From assembly GCA_027485675.1 (NCBI GenBank), contig JAIXQP010000025.1, positions 248,001 through 312,000 of the forward strand: a stretch of 64,000 nt of DNA, given 5' to 3'. Source of the stretch: Terriglobales bacterium (GTDB lineage: Bacteria; Acidobacteriota; Terriglobia; Bryobacterales; Bryobacteraceae). The notes beneath the pieces were generated by a model, which searched no databases, was not told the origin of the DNA, and saw nothing but the letters and a program-made list of their open reading frames with translations. Shown one piece after another: positions 60,588 through 64,000 of this stretch. The number at the start of each line of letters is the position of its first letter. Position 1 is the first letter of the stretch. The position numbers and the translations under genes were made by a program.

Positions 60588-62285
60588 ATGGGGATAGCCG
60601 CCGATTTTGTTCTCATCGTGGTATCCGGGTTCCTGGGAGCCTTACTGGCCCGTGCGTTGCGGCTTCCATTGTTGGTGGGCTATGTGGCGGCCGGGGTGGT
60701 CGTGGGTCCTTATACCGGGGGGCCTACGGTCGTCCAGGTGCATGATATTGAACTGCTTGCCGAAATTGGGGCGGCCCTGCTGCTGTTTTCGCTGGGTCTT
60801 GAGGTATCCCTGGGCGACCTGCAGCCGGTGCGGCGGGTGGCCCTGATTGGCGGATCGATTCAGGTGGTGTTGACGCTGGTGGCGGGGGCGTTGACGGGCG
60901 TGTATCTGTTTGGGATGCCGGCGAAGGAGTCCGCGTGGTTTGGGGCGATGATCGCGCTGTCGAGCACGATGGTGGTGGTGAAGACGCTGGCGGCGGGGGG
61001 AGTGACTTCGACGCTCGCGAGCCGGGTGATGATCGGGATTCTGGTGGTGCAGGATCTGTCGGTGATTCCGATGTTGATCATCCTGCCGCAGTTGAATACG
61101 CCGGACGATATTCTGCCTAAGCTGGCGCAGTCGATTGGCTTGGCGGTGTTGTTGCTGGGGCTGGTGGTGCTGCTGGGTACGCGGCTGTTGCCGAGGCTGC
61201 TGCGGAGGATTCTCGAGTGGGGGTCGCAGGAGTTGTTCCTGGTGGCGGTGGTGGCGACGGGGGTGGGGGTTGGTTATGCGGCATATGCGGTGGGGCTTTC
61301 GTTTGCGCTGGGGGCGTTTGTCGCGGGGATTATTCTGAGCGAGTCGGAGTTTAGCCATCAGGCGCTCAGTGATTTGGCGCCGTTGCGGGACATCTTCGGT
61401 TTGATCTTTTTCGTCACGGTGGGCATGCTGTTTGATCCGTCGTTCGCGATAAAGAATCCTGGGTCTATCGCGTCCGGGGTGGTGTTGATCATCCTTGGGA
61501 AGGCGGTGATTCTGGGGTTGATCGCCAGAGCCTTTGGGTATGTGAATATGGCGCCCTGGATTGTGGGATTGGGTTTGGCGCAGATTGGGGAGTTCTCCTT
61601 TGTGATCGCCCGCAGCGGCATTAGCTCGGGGTCGATTTCGAAGACGACCTACGATTTGGCGCTGACTTGCACGGTGTTAACGATGGCTGTTTCGCCGCTG
61701 GTTTCCGCAGCGGCGCTGCCGCTGGGCCGTTGGTTTCGGCGGCGGCGGAAGCCGGTGGCGGTGACGGCTCCGGTGGCTCCGGCGCAGAGCTTTCTTGAGG
61801 ACCACGTGATTGTGGCCGGGTATGGGCGGAGCGGGCGGGCGGCGGCACGGGTGCTGCGGGCGGCGGGCATTCCGGTTCTGATTGTGGAGTTCAACCATCC
61901 GTTATACCGGGACCTGACGGCCGACGGCTTCCACGGCATCTGGGGCGACATCACGAGCGGGGAGATTCTACATGCGGCGAACGCGGAGAAGGCCCGGGTG
62001 CTGCTGCTGACGATTCCCGATCAGAGTACGATCCATCTGGCTCTTGAACGGGCTCATCGCCTGCACCCGTCGCTGGCGGTGGTGGTGCGGGCGACCCGGG
62101 AGCACCATCTGCCGGAGTTGCGGAAGCATGGCGTGGACGCGGCGGTGCTGCCAGAGTTTGAAGGTGGCGTCGAGATGGTGCGGCAGGCGCTGCTGCGGTA
62201 TCAGCACGATGATGATGCGACGCAAGAGGCGATCGCCAGCCTGCGGCGGGAGTACTATGGGCCCGCGGCGGCGCCGTTGTCGTGA
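60588..62285 (+). CDS. KefB/KefC-type cation:proton antiporter with TrkA-N domain
   Basis: A 565 aa membrane protein with about 12 helices of the CPA2 exchanger family and a C-terminal TrkA-N (RCK) domain. The nucleotide-binding Rossmann motif is GYGRSGRAAAR (about 409-419); the exchanger has the typical SLGLEVSLGDL and FFVTVGMLFDP motifs. It would exchange K+ or Na+ for H+ under ligand control from the RCK domain. Length and layout are normal. It is 22 bp before the methyltransferase gene on the same strand. Confidence 0.93.
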   Translation: MGIAADFVLIVVSGFLGALLARALRLPLLVGYVAAGVVVGPYTGGPTVVQVHDIELLAEIGAALLLFSLGLEVSLGDLQPVRRVALIGGSIQVVLTLVAGALTGVYLFGMPAKESAWFGAMIALSSTMVVVKTLAAGGVTSTLASRVMIGILVVQDLSVIPMLIILPQLNTPDDILPKLAQSIGLAVLLLGLVVLLGTRLLPRLLRRILEWGSQELFLVAVVATGVGVGYAAYAVGLSFALGAFVAGIILSESEFSHQALSDLAPLRDIFGLIFFVTVGMLFDPSFAIKNPGSIASGVVLIILGKAVILGLIARAFGYVNMAPWIVGLGLAQIGEFSFVIARSGISSGSISKTTYDLALTCTVLTMAVSPLVSAAALPLGRWFRRRRKPVAVTAPVAPAQSFLEDHVIVAGYGRSGRAAARVLRAAGIPVLIVEFNHPLYRDLTADGFHGIWGDITSGEILHAANAEKARVLLLTIPDQSTIHLALERAHRLHPSLAVVVRATREHHLPELRKHGVDAAVLPEFEGGVEMVRQALLRYQHDDDATQEAIASLRREYYGPAAAPLS

Positions 62286-62306
62286 TCAACCCGGTAGACT
62301 GAACTT

Positions 62307-63263
62307 GTGGCCGTGTCCGCATCGAATCTTCCCCAAAACCCGTGCCCGGTCTGTGGCCAACGGCAGGCGGCCGTCGTCTCCCGGCGCTCTCGCGAGGGCG
62401 ATCCGCTTTTGACGGTGGCCTGTAACGACTGCGGGCTGTATCGCAACGACCCGCTTCCCACTTCCGAGGAGCTTCGGCGCTTTCACGAGGTGGAGTACCG
62501 GGAGAGTTACAAGGGAGAGCGCAGTCCGAAGGCCCGGAATGTGTACCGGTCGGCGCGGCTGGCGGCGCACCGGCTGAAGCAGATTGGCCACCTGCTCCCC
62601 GCGGCGGCGCGGATACTGGATGTCGGGTCCGGGTCGGGCGAGTGGCTGGCAGCTTTGCAGGCGGCCAATCACCGAGTGAGCGGCGTGGAGGCGGATCCTT
62701 ACTACGGAGAGTTCGCGCGCCGGCAGTATGGAGTGGCGGTTGAAACCAACGGGATCCTGAATCTGGTTCGCCCGGCCGATTCCCTGGACGTGATCACGAT
62801 GTTCCATGTGCTCGAGCATCTGCCGGATCCGCTGGCGGCCCTCAGACAAATGCGCGAATGGGTGCTTCCGGGTGGCTTATTGATTGTTGAGGTGCCGAAC
62901 ACGAACTGCCTGCATCAGAATCCCGCGGGCCGGTTCCACGCCGCTCACGTGATTGGCTTTACAGCGGAAAGCTTGGACTTCGCAGGACGGGCGGCGGGAT
63001 GGGAACGAGTTGCGCTTTCGCTCGGCGGCCACGACCGAAACCTGTTGGCTGTATTCCGCAAGCCGGAGGCGGGCGGAGCGATGGCTCGGCCCGCCCTGCC
63101 CCAGGCTCTTCCGCCGCCGCTGGTCACGAGCCGGGCGACGGTGCTGCGTTACTACTTGCGTGCTTCGACCTATACCCGGTGGGCGGCCCGCATGGCGCAG
63201 TTTGCCCGGGAGTTGCTGGCGGTTCGCGGGTCTAGTCGTAGTATTCCAAGCCCAAGTGCGTGA
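62307..63263 (+). CDS. Methyltransferase with N-terminal zinc ribbon
   Basis: A 318 aa SAM-dependent class I methyltransferase. N-terminal zinc ribbon CPVC (13-16) and CNDC (39-42); SAM motif ILDVGSGSGEW (103-113) and motif II MFHVLEHLPDPLAAL. Such zinc-ribbon methyltransferases often modify sugars or small metabolites in surface polysaccharide or secondary metabolism; the substrate here is unknown. The start is GTG at 62307 (MAVSASNLPQ); no ATG is better. The C-terminal 32 bp overlap the convergent ino1 gene. Confidence 0.88.
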   Translation: MAVSASNLPQNPCPVCGQRQAAVVSRRSREGDPLLTVACNDCGLYRNDPLPTSEELRRFHEVEYRESYKGERSPKARNVYRSARLAAHRLKQIGHLLPAAARILDVGSGSGEWLAALQAANHRVSGVEADPYYGEFARRQYGVAVETNGILNLVRPADSLDVITMFHVLEHLPDPLAALRQMREWVLPGGLLIVEVPNTNCLHQNPAGRFHAAHVIGFTAESLDFAGRAAGWERVALSLGGHDRNLLAVFRKPEAGGAMARPALPQALPPPLVTSRATVLRYYLRASTYTRWAARMAQFARELLAVRGSSRSIPSPSA

Positions 63264-64000
63264 TTAATTCCTCGCCTTTCAGCCAGCGCAGCGTGTTCTT
63301 CAACTTCATGAGTTGGATGAACACGTCATGCTCGGGATACAAGCCGGGCGCCGTCATGGGGGCTTTGAAATAGAAGCTCAGCCACTCCTGAATGCCCTTC
63401 ATGCCGGAGCGCTGCGCCAGATCGAGGAACAGGACGAGGTCCAGCACGAGGGGTGCGGCGAGGATTGAATCGCGGCAGAGGAAGTCGATCTTGATCTGCA
63501 TCGGATAGCCGAGCCAGCCGAAGATGTCGATGTTGTCCCAACCCTCTTTCTCGTCGCCGCGGGGGGGATAGTAGTTGATCTTCACGGAGTGGAACAGGTC
63601 CTTGTACAACTCCGGATAGAGCCCCGGCTGCAGGATCTGATCGAGGACGCTCAGCTTGGTCTCCTCCTTGGTTTTGAAGGAGCCCGGATCGTCGAGGACT
63701 TCGCCGTCGCGGTTGCCGAGAATGTTGGTGGAGAACCAGCCGGAGCAGCCGAGCATGCGCGCTTTCAAGCCGGGGGCGAGGAGCGTCTTCATGTAGGTCT
63801 GGCCGGTTTTGAAGTCCTTGCCGCAGACCGGCACGTTGTGATCGCGCGCCAGACCGAGCAGGGCTGGGATGTCATGGGTTAAGTTGGGCGCGCCGTTGGC
63901 GAAGGGGACGCCGGACTTCAACGCCGCATAGGCGTAGACCTGGCTGGGGGCGATGGCCGGGTCGTTCTTGGCGAGTCCTTTCTCGAACGCCTCAAGCGTC
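63232..64000 (-). CDS. ino1: myo-Inositol-1-phosphate synthase, 5' end outside window
   Basis: The visible C-terminal 255 or so residues match inositol-3-phosphate synthase, an NAD-dependent isomerase that makes inositol phosphate from glucose-6-phosphate. Characteristic stretches are GWFSTNILGNRDG, HSVKINYYPPRGDEKEGWDN and VCGKDFKTGQTYMKT. The family is about 350-440 aa, so roughly half is missing beyond the window edge. The stop overlaps the methyltransferase gene by 32 bp. Inositol synthase is uncommon outside Actinobacteria and archaea, so it is notable here; the product may feed inositol lipids. Confidence 0.93.
   Translation of the reverse strand, partial: TLEAFEKGLAKNDPAIAPSQVYAYAALKSGVPFANGAPNLTHDIPALLGLARDHNVPVCGKDFKTGQTYMKTLLAPGLKARMLGCSGWFSTNILGNRDGEVLDDPGSFKTKEETKLSVLDQILQPGLYPELYKDLFHSVKINYYPPRGDEKEGWDNIDIFGWLGYPMQIKIDFLCRDSILAAPLVLDLVLFLDLAQRSGMKGIQEWLSFYFKAPMTAPGLYPEHDVFIQLMKLKNTLRWLKGEELITHLGLEYYD

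Overview
The window looks like a chromosomal segment of a high-GC Acidobacteriota bacterium of the Solibacter/Bryobacter lineage. The evidence is two very large secreted proteins that end in what I recognise as the Solibacter C-terminal domain (TIGR03437), a VWFA protein of the Acidobacterial type (TIGR03436), a DUF1552 plus planctomycete-type cytochrome (DUF1587/1592/1588/1585) pair, and a lone bacillithiol enzyme (BshC). Genes are tightly packed with many 1-4 bp stop/start overlaps. I see no insertion sequences, phage genes, rRNA or CRISPR. This taxonomic call is inference from gene content.

Layout. 1-4.5 kb: threonine aldolase (cut by the window edge), hemW and frataxin (cyaY) on the minus strand, divergent from bshC and an HpaI-type aldolase; then tRNA-Leu(CAA). 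4.5-11.1 kb: a Tat-exported DUF1552 protein and its multidomain cytochrome partner, an exported ankyrin protein and a sorbosone-dehydrogenase-like propeller. 11.1-20.4 kb: small basic protein, GQYPP-repeat exported protein, a translationally coupled actin-like ATPase/peptidoglycan amidase pair, glycosyltransferase, a REC/degenerate-GGDEF protein with a receiver-less sigma-54 activator, RlpA, and a tiny Ala/Lys/Pro histone-H1-like protein with a near-ideal promoter. 20.4-29 kb: housekeeping genes (MidA-type methyltransferase, NCS1 permease, der, PhoD-type phosphatase, typA, threonine dehydratase, lipoprotein).

29-52.3 kb is the centrepiece. A CheY-like regulator, an ECF-type sigma factor and a zinc anti-sigma factor lead directly into a type II secretion operon in the order gspE-F-G-H-I-J-K-L-M-C, a small exported protein, then gspD. 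Directly downstream on the same strand are three large exported proteins (1266, 642 and 1173 aa), two with TIGR03437 C-termini. I infer that they are candidate cargo or surface products of this secretion system. The secretin carries a striking Met/Gly-rich insert in its N3 domain.

52.4-64 kb: an LptC-LptA-like fusion plus lptB (lipopolysaccharide export), an HD-GYP phosphodiesterase, selB (its start codon overlaps that of the divergent VWFA gene), sulfatase, a KefB-type antiporter, a zinc-ribbon methyltransferase and the C-terminal part of myo-inositol-1-phosphate synthase (cut by the window edge).
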